Shown in pieces: positions 1 to 8,195 of a stretch of 19,088 bases of DNA. This stretch comes from Pseudomonadota bacterium. GTDB taxonomy: Bacteria; Myxococcota; Myxococcia; Myxococcales; Anaeromyxobacteraceae. Location of the stretch: positions 1-19,088 of the forward strand of contig JAEYZK010000368.1 in assembly GCA_023428085.1 (NCBI GenBank), read 5' to 3'. Each line of letters begins with the position of its first letter. Position 1 is the stretch's first letter. The position numbers and the translations under genes are program-made. The notes under the pieces are model-generated. The model was given only the letters and a program-made list of their open reading frames with translations. It was not told where the DNA came from and made no database searches.

Positions 1-2
1 CC

Positions 3-224
3 TACGCACCGGTGCCGACGCCCCGGAGGCCCGGAGTCGACCCACGCGCGCCGAAGGAAGGCGACACGCCCGAGATCGCCGCGTGGCGCTGGCGCATGGG
101 CACCAAGGAGGCCAAGCGGATCTACGTACAGCGCGGAGTCCTGGCAGAGCGAACCAACGCCGACCTACGAGTGCACCGCGGGCTGGACCGCCTCAACGTC
201 CGGATTGTCGGTTCGGCCAAGGCG
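3..224 (+). pseudogene. IS1182-type transposase, C-terminal remnant
   Basis: The forward frame from position 3 reads TPEIAAWRWRMGTKEAKRIY, then an ERTNADLRVHRGLDRLNVR stretch. This matches, from memory, the conserved C-terminal end of IS1182-family (DDE, DUF772-type) transposases: an 'AAWRxRMGTxEAKxIYxxR' segment followed by 'E..NADLR.HRGL..L.VRG..K'. After about position 224 the expected hydrophobic tail (an ALAHNLM-like segment) is missing and the frame runs without a stop into antisense of the neighbouring kinase gene, so the 3' end is broken. The 5' part lies outside the window, so I cannot tell whether the rest is intact. No terminal inverted repeat was recognised at the break. It is a decayed end of an insertion sequence next to the kinase gene's 3' end. 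Confidence 0.6.
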
Positions 225-263
225 ATACCTTCACGGTCCCTGAGGCGCGCCGCGGCCGCCCGC

Positions 264-1931
264 TCACGTCGCCCGCGGGGCCGTCAGCAGCACCTCCTCG
301 ATGACGTCCAGCGAGACGGGCTTGGCGAGGTGCCGGTGGAACCCCGCGTCCGCGGCGCGGCGCTGGTCTGCGCCCGAGGCGTAGCCAGTGACCGCGACCA
401 GGTAGACGCCGGCGAGCTCGGGCGTCGCCTTGATGGCCCGCGCCACCTCGTAGCCGTCGAGCTTCGGGAGCCCGAGGTCGCACAGGATCAGGTCCGGACG
501 GAAGGCGCGCGCCTTCTCGACCCCCTCCTGCCCGTCGCGCGCGATCTCCACGTCGTGGTCCCACACGAGGAGCACCTCGCGGAGCGTGTCCGCCGCGTCG
601 GCGTTGTCCTCGACGATCAGCACGCGCCGCCGGGCCATCGCGGAGGTCGCGGGCGGCCGCTCCGAGCGCTGGACGGCGTCGGTCTCCGCGAGGGGGAGCC
701 GCACCTGGAAGTCGGCGCCGCACCCCGGGCCCTCGCTGCGCGCGACGACCGTACCGCCGTGGAGCTCGACGAGGCCGCGCACGAGCGCGAGGCCGAGGCC
801 GAGGCCGCCGCGGGAGCGGTGCAGCGTCCGGTCGCCCTGGATGAACGGCTCGAAGATCCGTTCACCGAGGTCCGGCGGGAACCCCATGCCCTGGTCCCGG
901 ACGCGGAGGAGCGCGCGGCCGCCGGGCTCGCGCTCGAGGACCACCTCCACGCGGCCACCCGGCTCCGAGAAGCGCGCGGCGTTCCCGAGCAGGTTGCCGA
1001 GGACCTGCGCCAGGCGGGTGGGGTCGGCGTGGACGTACGCCGGCAGGTCGCCCGTCTCGCAGGTCAGCTCGAGGCCGGAGCCCTGGAACAGCGAGCGGTG
1101 GTCCTCCACCGTCCGGCGGGCCAGGTCGCCGAGATCCACCCGGGAGCGCTGGAGGTGGATCTTGCCCTGCGAGATGCGGGTCACGTCGAGGAGGTCGTCG
1201 ACGAGCCGGGTGAGGTGCATGAGCTGGCGGTTGATGGTCTCCCGCGCCTTGGACCCCTGCTCCGGGGTGGCGTCGGTCCGCTCCAGCAGCCAGAGCGCGT
1301 TCCGCAGGGGCGCGAGCGGGTTCCGGAGCTCGTGCGAGAGGACGGCGAGGAACTCGTTCTTGTGCAGGTCCTCCTGCCGGAGCTGCTCGACCGCCCGCGA
1401 GAGCTCGGCGGTCCGGTCCGCGACGCGGCGCTCGAGCCCGTCGCGCGACCGGACGAGCTCCTGCTCCATCCGCTTCCGCTCGCTGATGTCGGACGCGACG
1501 CCCACGAGGTACCGGCGCCCCACCGGGTCCACGAGGAGCATCTTCCGGGTGAGCATGACGCGGGTCTCGCCGCGCCCGTCGGTGAAGAGCTCCTCGTTCT
1601 CGTCCACCTCGCCGGTCGCGAAGACGTGATCGTCCCGCCGCCAGAACTCCTCGGCCTCCGCGCGCGGGAAGAAGTCGAAGTCCGAACGTCCGATGAGCTC
1701 GGCGCGGTCCCGCCCCAGCATCCGGCAGAACCGCTCGTTGAGCAGCACCCACCGGTGCCGCTCGTCCTTCACGAACACCGGGTTGGGGAGCGCGTCGAGG
1801 ATCCCGGCCAGGAACGGCAGCGTCATCTCGCGGCCGAGCGCGGTGCCCTGGGGTTCGCGGGGTGCGGAGTCGAGCAACGACATGAGGTACCAGTGTCGGA
1901 CGCGCCGCCGGCGGCCTGCTCGGGCAGCCAT
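264..1931 (-). CDS. PAS-domain hybrid sensor histidine kinase / response regulator
   Basis: A 555-residue cytosolic signalling kinase with no membrane segment. Domains in order: PAS about 41-155 (ends in the usual DISERKRMEQEL junction), a short coiled coil 155-190, HisKA 191-256 with phospho-acceptor His200 in FLAVLSHELRNPLAPLR, HATPase_c about 300-413 (N-box GNLLGNAARFS, G1 DQGMGF, G2 GGLGLGLAL), and a C-terminal receiver about 436-552 with acidic pair Glu441/Asp442, phospho-accepting Asp485 (LCDLGLP), Thr515 and Lys537. There is no HPt or output domain, so the signal must pass to an unlinked partner. The ATG at 1931 is chosen because TAAGG lies five bases upstream; the internal ATG at codon 17 has no such site. 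It lies 109 bp downstream of the aldo/keto reductase gene on the same strand. The input signal is unknown. Confidence 0.93.
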   Translation of the reverse strand: MAARAGRRRRVRHWYLMSLLDSAPREPQGTALGREMTLPFLAGILDALPNPVFVKDERHRWVLLNERFCRMLGRDRAELIGRSDFDFFPRAEAEEFWRRDDHVFATGEVDENEELFTDGRGETRVMLTRKMLLVDPVGRRYLVGVASDISERKRMEQELVRSRDGLERRVADRTAELSRAVEQLRQEDLHKNEFLAVLSHELRNPLAPLRNALWLLERTDATPEQGSKARETINRQLMHLTRLVDDLLDVTRISQGKIHLQRSRVDLGDLARRTVEDHRSLFQGSGLELTCETGDLPAYVHADPTRLAQVLGNLLGNAARFSEPGGRVEVVLEREPGGRALLRVRDQGMGFPPDLGERIFEPFIQGDRTLHRSRGGLGLGLALVRGLVELHGGTVVARSEGPGCGADFQVRLPLAETDAVQRSERPPATSAMARRRVLIVEDNADAADTLREVLLVWDHDVEIARDGQEGVEKARAFRPDLILCDLGLPKLDGYEVARAIKATPELAGVYLVAVTGYASGADQRRAADAGFHRHLAKPVSLDVIEEVLLTAPRAT

Positions 1932-2040
1932 GGGGACCTTACCGCCAGTCGCGGTCCGCCCGGCGCGTCCAAGAGGGGTGCGCGGCCGGGCCCGGCACCC
2001 CCGCGCTCTTCCTCCCGGTCGAGCGGGCGCCCGCGCCGTT

Positions 2041-3084
2041 TCAGGGCCGCTGGTCGGTGCTCGGCTTCTCCCAGAGGTTCACGTTCCCCTCGACCGCGAG
2101 CGGCTCGATCGCCGCGAGCTCGTCGGCCGTGAACGCGAGCTTCTCGAGCGCCGCGACGTTCTCGCGGATCTGCGCCGCGCTCGACGCGCCGATGAGCGTG
2201 CTCGTGACGCGCGGATCGCGGAGCACCCAGGCGTACGCCATCTGCGCCAGGGTCTGCCCGCGCGATCGGGCGATCTCGTCCAGCCTCCGGACGCGCGCCA
2301 GGTTCTCCCCGGTGAGGTGACTCCTCGTGAACGAGCCGCCGCCAGGCCGGTTCGGGCGCGCGTCGGCGGGCACGCCCTTCAGGTACTTGTCGGTGAGCAG
2401 CCCCTGGGCGAGCGCGGTGAACGCGATGCAGCCGATGCCCTCGTCGCCGAGCACGTCGAGCAGGCCCCGCTCGATCCACCGGTTGAACAGGTTGTAGGAG
2501 GGCTGGTGGATGAGGCACGGCGTCCCGAGGCTCCGGAGGATCGCCGCCGCCTCGCGCGTCTTCGACGCCGAGTACGAGGAGACGCCGACGTACAGCGCCT
2601 TGCCCTGGCGCACGGCCGAGGCCAGCGCGCCCAGCGTCTCCTCGAGCGGCGTGTCGGGATCGAACCGGTGCGAGTAGAAGACGTCCACGTACTCGAGCCC
2701 CAGCCGGTCGAGGCTCTGGTCGAGGCTCGCGAGCACGTACTTCCGCGAGCCCCCGCCTTGCCCGTAGGGGCCGGGCCACATGTCCCAGCCGGCCTTGGTG
2801 GACACGACGAGCTCGTCGCGATGGGCGGCGAGATCCTCGCGGAGGATGCGGCCGAAGTTCCGCTCCGCGCTCCCGTACGGCGGTCCGTAGTTGTTGGCGA
2901 GGTCGAAGTGCGTGATCCCGAGGTCGAACGCCTGGAAGACCATCTCCCGCTGCGTCGAGCGCGGGGTGGTGTCGCCGAAGTTGTGCCAGAGCCCGAGCGA
3001 GAGGAGCGGGAGGCGGAGCCCGCTGCGGCCGCAGGGGCGGTAGACCATCGCGTCGTAGCGCCGGGGGGAAGCGTCGTAGCTCAT
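2041..3084 (-). CDS. yghZ: Aldo/keto reductase, YghZ / L-glyceraldehyde-3-phosphate reductase family
   Basis: A 347-residue cytosolic NADPH-dependent aldo/keto reductase that aligns from end to end with E. coli YghZ (346 aa) as I remember it: YRPCGRSGLRLPLLSLGLWH near the start, FDLANNYGPPYGSAE, STKAGWDMWPGPYG, SRKYVLASLDQSL and LIHQPSYNLFNRW. The AKR catalytic tetrad is visible as Asp61, Tyr66, Lys97 and His139. The E. coli enzyme reduces L-glyceraldehyde 3-phosphate and methylglyoxal, so a detoxification role is likely; the substrate here is inferred from the family. The ATG at 3084 is preceded by GGAGG four bases upstream. The gene is divergent from the transglycosylase-like gene across a 116-bp shared region. 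The hybrid kinase follows 109 bp downstream and could be on the same transcript. Confidence 0.93.
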   Translation of the reverse strand: MSYDASPRRYDAMVYRPCGRSGLRLPLLSLGLWHNFGDTTPRSTQREMVFQAFDLGITHFDLANNYGPPYGSAERNFGRILREDLAAHRDELVVSTKAGWDMWPGPYGQGGGSRKYVLASLDQSLDRLGLEYVDVFYSHRFDPDTPLEETLGALASAVRQGKALYVGVSSYSASKTREAAAILRSLGTPCLIHQPSYNLFNRWIERGLLDVLGDEGIGCIAFTALAQGLLTDKYLKGVPADARPNRPGGGSFTRSHLTGENLARVRRLDEIARSRGQTLAQMAYAWVLRDPRVTSTLIGASSAAQIRENVAALEKLAFTADELAAIEPLAVEGNVNLWEKPSTDQRP

Positions 3085-3103
3085 GGAGCCTCCGCGCGCG
3101 GAC

Positions 3104-3109
3104 AGCGTA
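3104..3109 (-). promoter_or_regulatory. Possible -10 element of the aldo/keto reductase gene
   Basis: On the minus strand TACGCT lies 19 bases upstream of the reductase ATG, followed by GGAGG as ribosome-binding site. It fits the TANNNT shape of a -10 box, but no convincing -35 is seen 17 bases further up. Such hexamers occur by chance, so this is only a suggestion. Confidence 0.2.
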
Positions 3110-3188
3110 CCTCCTGCCGCGGCCCGGGCCGGAGAGGCTTTCGGGGCACCGCCGGGCGCGGTGGGGACCGGGCGGGGGGCGGCCGAGG

Positions 3189-3194
3189 TAGTAT
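3189..3194 (+). promoter_or_regulatory. Possible leaderless-type -10 element (TAGTAT) of the transglycosylase-like gene
   Basis: TAGTAT is followed by exactly six bases and then the GTG start at 3201. No Shine-Dalgarno sequence fits this start. A transcript beginning about seven bases after the hexamer would start at or next to the start codon, so the mRNA may be leaderless. No clear -35 is visible. Confidence 0.35.
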
Positions 3195-3200
3195 CCGGCC

Positions 3201-4061
3201 GTGGTCCAGAAGCGCCGACCCGGGAAGCACAGGCCCGCGCGATCGACCCCGCGGCGCCGGCGCGCGGGCGAGCCGGGCTCCAGCTCCGCGCGCCTGAAGC
3301 GATGGCTGCGCCGCGGGTCCTCGCTCGGCCCGCGGCTCGCCCGCCTGCCCAGGTTCGCCTGGGCGCTCATCGCGGTCGTCCTGCTGGTGGCCGCGAACTA
3401 CGCCGTCCAGGTGTACCGGAAGCCGACCGAGCTCCTCGGCCTCGTGTTCGCGCCCGCGCCGCTGACGGCGGAGCAGACCTGGGCCCGCTACGCGTCCGAG
3501 GTGCGCGAGAACGGCACGGACGTCATCCGGCCGGAGCTCCTCGCGGCGCTCATCCAGGTCGAGAGCGCGGGCGATCCGTACGCCCGGACGTACTGGCGCT
3601 GGCAGTGGACGCTCGACCCGCTCCGCGTCTACGCGCCGGCCTCGAGCGCGGTGGGCCTGCTCCAGATCACCGACGGGACCCTGGAGCAGGCGAAGCGCTA
3701 CTGCATCCACGATCACCGGGTGGTGCGCGACGACGGCCCGCTCCTCGACTCGTGCTGGCTCAACGGGCTCTACTTCCGGACGGTCCCCGGCCACGCGATC
3801 GAGATGACCTCCGCGCTCCTGCACGTGCAGGTGACCGAGGCGCTGCGCGGGAGGCCTGCGGCGTCGGCGCCCGCCGCCCGGCGCGACGCGCTCGCGGCGG
3901 TGATCCACCTCTGCGGCCGCGGCCGCGCCGCAGCCTTCGCGGCCAACGGGTTCCGGCCGCGGCCCGGCGAGCGCTGCGGGGATCACGACCTGGGCGGTTA
4001 CCTGGAGCGGGTGCGGGTGCTCACGGCGCAGTTCGAGCGGATGGGCGCGCCGACCCGGTGA
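3201..4061 (+). CDS. Membrane-anchored lytic transglycosylase-like (SLT fold) protein
   Basis: A 286-residue protein with a very basic N-terminal tail (residues 1-50, many Arg/Lys/Pro), one membrane segment at about 52-71 (FAWALIAVVLLVAANYAVQV) and an extracytoplasmic domain with the marks of an SLT transglycosylase: catalytic-type Glu121 in LIQVESAGDPYA, then SSAVGLLQITDGT (148-160), which matches the 'ES.G.P.A.S..GA.GLMQ' pattern. It would cleave peptidoglycan glycan strands, held in the inner membrane facing the periplasm. The region between the two motifs is longer than usual and Trp/Arg-rich (YWRWQWTLDPLR), and there are five cysteines (168, 185 and three later) that could pair outside the cell. 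The GTG at 3201 has no Shine-Dalgarno site but has TAGTAT six bases upstream. The membrane segment could be an uncleaved signal anchor. Activity on peptidoglycan is inferred. Confidence 0.8.
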   Translation: MVQKRRPGKHRPARSTPRRRRAGEPGSSSARLKRWLRRGSSLGPRLARLPRFAWALIAVVLLVAANYAVQVYRKPTELLGLVFAPAPLTAEQTWARYASEVRENGTDVIRPELLAALIQVESAGDPYARTYWRWQWTLDPLRVYAPASSAVGLLQITDGTLEQAKRYCIHDHRVVRDDGPLLDSCWLNGLYFRTVPGHAIEMTSALLHVQVTEALRGRPAASAPAARRDALAAVIHLCGRGRAAAFAANGFRPRPGERCGDHDLGGYLERVRVLTAQFERMGAPTR

Positions 4062-4173
4062 GCGGCGTCCGACGCGCCAGGCTCGACGCCGCTCGACGCG
4101 GCACGCCGCTCCGCGCTGCGGGGCCGCCCGCGTGGGCCCGAGCTTTCTCCGCCGCCGGTCCGCCGACCTGCGC

Positions 4174-4179
4174 TACCCT
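4174..4179 (+). promoter_or_regulatory. Possible leaderless-type -10 element (TACCCT) of the VOC gene
   Basis: TACCCT is followed by GGCCGG and then the GTG start at 4186, the same hexamer-plus-six-bases layout as at 3189-3201. No Shine-Dalgarno sequence or -35 box is evident. The repeated geometry is the main support. Confidence 0.3.
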
Positions 4180-4185
4180 GGCCGG

Positions 4186-4572
4186 GTGATCGACCACACC
4201 GGAATCCGCAGCCCGGACCTCGAGCGCGCCACGCGCTTCTACGAACGGGCGCTCTCGCCGCTCGGCTACCTCGTCCGCCGCACGATCCCCGGCGCGGTCG
4301 GGTTCGGGGTCCCCTCCGGCAAGGGGCGCAGCCTCGATCCGGGCGGCGACTTCTGGATCTCCCTCGGCGAGCCGTACACGCCCCGGATCCACGTCGCGTT
4401 CAGCGCGCCGGATCGGGCGGCGGTGGACGCGTTCCACAGCGCCGCCCTGGGCGCCGGCGGGATCGACAACGGCCCGCCGGGGCTCCGGCCGCATTATCAC
4501 GCGACGTACTACGCCGCGTTCGTGCTCGATCCCGACGGCTACAACGTCGAGGCGGTCTGGCACGGGTTGTGA
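4186..4572 (+). CDS. VOC (glyoxalase/dioxygenase superfamily) protein
   Basis: A 128-residue single-module protein that begins MIDHTGIRSPDLERATRFYE, the standard opening of the vicinal-oxygen-chelate fold (first-strand His4, then D-L-x-R-A-x-x-F-Y). It ends with AAFVLDPDGYNVEAVWHG, the standard last strand carrying a metal-ligand-type Glu. An internal HVAFSAPDRAAVDAFHSAAL segment marks the second beta-alpha-beta repeat. The length is usual for glyoxalase-like VOC proteins, which act as metal-dependent lyases, isomerases, dioxygenases or resistance proteins; the sequence does not show which. The frame is open further up, to 4132, but the fold starts exactly at the GTG at 4186, which has TACCCT six bases upstream. 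The gene lies 124 bp after the transglycosylase-like gene and converges with the large minus-strand gene, leaving a 21-bp gap. Confidence 0.85.
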   Translation: MIDHTGIRSPDLERATRFYERALSPLGYLVRRTIPGAVGFGVPSGKGRSLDPGGDFWISLGEPYTPRIHVAFSAPDRAAVDAFHSAALGAGGIDNGPPGLRPHYHATYYAAFVLDPDGYNVEAVWHGL

Positions 4573-4593
4573 CCAGGCCGCGGGCCGGCTGGC

Positions 4594-7500
4594 TCACGGG
4601 GTGGCCGGAAGCTGCAGGAGGAACGGGTCGGCCCCGATCGTCCCCGTGAGCTCGTCGAGGTAGGAGGCCGCGCTCACGCGCGCGAGCCCCTCCTGCGCCG
4701 CCGCCCGCCGGCGCGCGAGATCGGGCAGCTCGCCCGCCTCGGGCCGGTGCGACTCCAGCGCCCGCACGTGGCCCTGCCAGAGGGCCACGTCGCGCCGCTG
4801 CTTCACCCGCAGGCGCTCGCGGTACCAGTCGCTCCGGAGCGTCGCCTCGCGATCGAAGAGCGCGCGGAGCTTCGGGCTCGCCAGGGTCATGCCCTCGTAC
4901 TGACCGTGCACCATCACGTGGAGCAGCGCGCGGAGCGGCGGGCACGCGGCCTCGACGCTCCCGTCCTCGAAGTAGCCGCGCGCCACCCGCGTCTGCGCCT
5001 CGACGATCGCGTCGACGCCGGACGCGAACACGTCCCAGCCCTGCAGCTCGGGCCGGAGCATCTCCTCGGTGAAGACCGTGCTCGGCGTCTCGAAGATGCG
5101 CCCGAGGAAGTGGTCGGCGAACCGGGCGGTGATGCGGTACCCGAGCCGGCTGGCGAGCACCTCCCGGCCCTCGTACTCGAAGTCCTCGATCTTCTCGAGG
5201 TACCCGTGCGCGATGAGCCAGGCCGGATCGCGCTCGGCCGGCGTCATCCGGCACCAGATCTCCGGCACGAGCATGCTGACGTCGTGCTCCACGCGGTACC
5301 GCGGGCCGACCCAGCCGGCGGCGGTCGTGAAGCCCGCCGCGCCCGTGAGGATGGCGGAGAGGAGCGCGTTGTCGAGGTCCACCACCGGCCAGACCGCGTT
5401 GAACGGCGCCTTGGTGAGCGCGCCCTCGCTCCCGAAGCCGGTGGTCGAGGGCGACTTGCCGGTGAGGCTGCAGATCCAGTCCATGAAGAGCTCGGGGAGC
5501 TCCTGGTAGTGGATGGGGCTGAACACCGCCAGCGGGGGCGCGCCGATGTCGGGCTGCGGCGGGTTGGTGCGGCGGCCCGCGAGCACCGCGCCCACGGGGG
5601 TGAGCGCGGGGCGGTCGAGCGGGATCCGCCGGTACAGGCGCGCGGCGACGTCGGCGAGGTAGGTGTCGCGGGCCTGGACGAGGTCGGGCCGCTTCTGGAG
5701 GTAGCGCGGGTTCTTCGAGGGCTTCCCGTCCACGAGGCGCGGGTGGGCGGAGGAGACCACCCAGTCGGCGCGGGGCGCCGCGAGGAAGCCCTCGAGGAGC
5801 TCCTTCATGGGCTCCGAGTAGAGGTCGAACTCGGCCACGTGATCGGCGAGGGCCTGCGCCGCCGCGTGGTCGAGCGGCTCGAAGTTCGAGAGGAAGGTCC
5901 CCTCGCTCGCGATGTCCGCCTCGGCGTGGCGGTCGAACCCGCGGTGGATCGCGTCGTCGGGCCGCTGGAAGAGGAGCCTCTCGCAGTTCTGCACGAGCTT
6001 GACGCTCGGGCCCGGCGCGCCGGCGCCCGGGGCGTCGCCCGGCGCCGCCACGCGCGGGCCGGGCAGCACGACGGAGACGGTGATGTCGTCCTCGACCTGG
6101 ACCTTCTGCGCCGGGTGGAAGTCGGGGCGGAGCTTGTACATCCGCCAGGCGGAGCCACCCGGCTCGAAGCCGACCCGCAGGTAGTTCGCGACGAGCCGCT
6201 GGCCGGCGAACTTGAGCTCGTGGCCCGCCCAGCCGTTGATCTTGTCCACCGTGAAGTGCTCCTGCCAGCGATCGCCCCACTCCGGGCGGTAGTAGCGCTT
6301 GAGCGTGAAGACGAGCTGCCGGATCGTCTGCGGCAGGGCCCGGACCCACTCGTTGTGCGCGTCGGTGTAGTCGGGCGAGGGCGTGAGGAGCTTGATCACC
6401 GAGCCGAGGGAGCGCTCCGGCGACAGGAGCGGCCGGCGCGAGCGCGCGTCGGGCGGGCGATCGCGGTGGACGCTCGAGAAGTCGCGCTTCACGATCTCCG
6501 CCACCGCGGCCATATCTCGCTGGTGGTCCTTCACGAAGATCGGGGCGCGCTGGATCATCGGCGCGAGCGACTTGGAGATCTCCGACTTGCCGCCGCCCGA
6601 GACGGTGCAGGGCTTGTGGCAGAGGACGCCGTCGGGGCGCGTGCCCACGAGCCGCCACGAGCCGCCGCCGTCCTGCTTCACCAGCCGGACGCTGTAGCCG
6701 GAGGGGAGGACGAAGACGTCGCCCTTGTGCAGGTGGAGCTGGTGCCAGCCCTGGTGCTCCCAGGCGACGACGCCCTGGCGCACGTGGAACTCGGCGTTCT
6801 CGGGCACGTAGTAGACGCCGGGCTGCGCGCGATCGACCGCGTAGCGCTCGGGGCGCACCTCGGCGCGATCGCCGAGGAGCTTCACCGCGTCCTCGAAGAC
6901 CGCCTCGGACATGCGGAAGCTGCCGAAGGCCCGATAGTCCTCGCCGAGCACGTAGCTCGGGAAGGCGAGCGCGCCGCCCGCGTGCTCCTCCTCGGCGAGG
7001 CCGTAGAGGTTGGCGGCGAAGCTGATCTGGGTCTTCACCTCCTTCTTGCAGTAGCCGTAGTAGTTGTCGGCGATGATCGTGACCATCCGGCCCGCGGCGT
7101 CGCGGGCGGTGATCTTGAACGGGCGCCCGCCGTTGTAGGGGTCCTCGGGCGCGCGCCAGCACATCCCGTCCCGCCGCTGGCGCGGCGTCGCCTGGTCGGC
7201 GTGGGGGAGGCCGAGGTCCTTCGCGCGCAGGCCGACGAGGTGCGGGGCGAGGATCACGCAGCCGGTGTGGCCGGTCCAGCCGAGCGGATCGAGCGCGGCG
7301 TCGTTCTCCGGGAGGTACGGGTCGCCGCCGTTCCCGAAGATGCCCTCGACGAAGTCGAGGTTGGAGACGAGGCTCCCGGGGGCGAAGAAGCGGATCTCCA
7401 TGCGCTTCGCGCCTTCGCGATCGGTCGCGGGACAGACCAGCGGGCGCAGGAGCAAGGAGACCCAGAGCCGGGCGACCTCCGGCTGATCGGCGGTGAAGGG

Positions 7501-8031
7501 GAGGGCGAGCGCGTCCGGCGGCGCCTCGACGGCGGCCGCGAGCAGGGCGGCGAACGTCCGGAGCGGGACCGCCAGCTTGTCCTCCGGCACCGGCAGCCCG
7601 CCCTCCGCGACGTGGAAGACGCCCTGGGTCGTGCGCCGGTCGGCCTTCGGGTTGTGGAGCACGCCCTGCTGGGTCCGGTACGACGTCAGGTACGGCGAGG
7701 TGAACCGGTCGGACGTCGGCGGGAGCGAGAGGAGGCGCGCGAGGCCGGGCCGGTCGAGGACGAACGTCTTGGTGGGGAGCCGGGCCGCGCCGTCGGGGGC
7801 CGCCGCGGCGAGGTACTGGTCGAGGAAGGACTGGATCCGGAGATCGACCGGGCAGAGCGGCCACCCGAGGAGCCGGTCCTTCTGCACGTGGTTGCGCAGG
7901 AGCGGCTCGACGATCTCCATGAACGCGGGATCGGCCGTGGCCCGGCTCGTGGGCGCGGCGAGGGCGGTGAGCTTCAGGTTCACGTAGCGGGCGAGATCGG
8001 GATCGACGGAACGGACGCGCTCGGTGGGCAT
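4594..8031 (-). CDS. Candidate pyrophosphate-type phosphoenolpyruvate carboxykinase (large conserved protein)
   Basis: A 1145-residue cytosolic protein (roughly 128 kDa) with no signal or membrane segment. I read it as a candidate PPi-type PEPCK (PEP + CO2 + Pi to oxaloacetate + PPi), a family of about 130-kDa proteins known from Entamoeba and Propionibacterium. Seen here: YYGYCKK at 324-330, spaced like the metal/substrate motif YAGEMKK of ATP-PEPCK; and SGGGKSEIS at 478-486, which lines up with the PEPCK P-loop SGTGKTTLS. Between them lies an insert of about 140 residues with a His-rich cupin-like stretch (HQGWHQLHLHKGDVFVLPSG). A second striking segment, SLTGKSPSTTGFGSEGALTK, begins near 855. 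Frame, length and codon use are consistent throughout. An ATG at 8043 would add four residues but has no ribosome-binding site; the ATG at 8031 has GGAA upstream. The gene is divergent from the HAD gene. If it is not PEPCK, its function is unknown. Confidence 0.55.
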   Translation of the reverse strand: MPTERVRSVDPDLARYVNLKLTALAAPTSRATADPAFMEIVEPLLRNHVQKDRLLGWPLCPVDLRIQSFLDQYLAAAAPDGAARLPTKTFVLDRPGLARLLSLPPTSDRFTSPYLTSYRTQQGVLHNPKADRRTTQGVFHVAEGGLPVPEDKLAVPLRTFAALLAAAVEAPPDALALPFTADQPEVARLWVSLLLRPLVCPATDREGAKRMEIRFFAPGSLVSNLDFVEGIFGNGGDPYLPENDAALDPLGWTGHTGCVILAPHLVGLRAKDLGLPHADQATPRQRRDGMCWRAPEDPYNGGRPFKITARDAAGRMVTIIADNYYGYCKKEVKTQISFAANLYGLAEEEHAGGALAFPSYVLGEDYRAFGSFRMSEAVFEDAVKLLGDRAEVRPERYAVDRAQPGVYYVPENAEFHVRQGVVAWEHQGWHQLHLHKGDVFVLPSGYSVRLVKQDGGGSWRLVGTRPDGVLCHKPCTVSGGGKSEISKSLAPMIQRAPIFVKDHQRDMAAVAEIVKRDFSSVHRDRPPDARSRRPLLSPERSLGSVIKLLTPSPDYTDAHNEWVRALPQTIRQLVFTLKRYYRPEWGDRWQEHFTVDKINGWAGHELKFAGQRLVANYLRVGFEPGGSAWRMYKLRPDFHPAQKVQVEDDITVSVVLPGPRVAAPGDAPGAGAPGPSVKLVQNCERLLFQRPDDAIHRGFDRHAEADIASEGTFLSNFEPLDHAAAQALADHVAEFDLYSEPMKELLEGFLAAPRADWVVSSAHPRLVDGKPSKNPRYLQKRPDLVQARDTYLADVAARLYRRIPLDRPALTPVGAVLAGRRTNPPQPDIGAPPLAVFSPIHYQELPELFMDWICSLTGKSPSTTGFGSEGALTKAPFNAVWPVVDLDNALLSAILTGAAGFTTAAGWVGPRYRVEHDVSMLVPEIWCRMTPAERDPAWLIAHGYLEKIEDFEYEGREVLASRLGYRITARFADHFLGRIFETPSTVFTEEMLRPELQGWDVFASGVDAIVEAQTRVARGYFEDGSVEAACPPLRALLHVMVHGQYEGMTLASPKLRALFDREATLRSDWYRERLRVKQRRDVALWQGHVRALESHRPEAGELPDLARRRAAAQEGLARVSAASYLDELTGTIGADPFLLQLPATP

Positions 8032-8195
8032 GGCAGGTTCCATTTACAGCGGGGACGGCGCGCGGACCACCCGCCGGCGGGTGCGGGCGAGCGGCCGGGC
8101 GCCTGCGGCGGATCGCCTGTGCGTCGGTCGGCCCCGGCGCGTACGGGCCGGGGTCCGCGTCCCCGCGGCGGCCTGGCGGCCCGCGCGCGGAGTGC

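Noticed and set aside
12..2132. 706-codon open frame on the plus strand
   Set aside because: Beyond about 224 it is antisense to a clear hybrid kinase gene and shows the Arg/Ala/Val/Glu-rich composition of a shadow frame.
4573..4593. GC-rich imperfect palindrome between the convergent VOC and PEPCK-like genes
   Set aside because: The arms are imperfect and there is no T-run on either side, so I do not call a terminator.
4400..7864. 1154-codon frame on the minus strand, overlapping the PEPCK-like gene
   Set aside because: Pro/Arg/Gly-rich shifted frame of the same strand with no motif; it also runs through the VOC gene in antisense.
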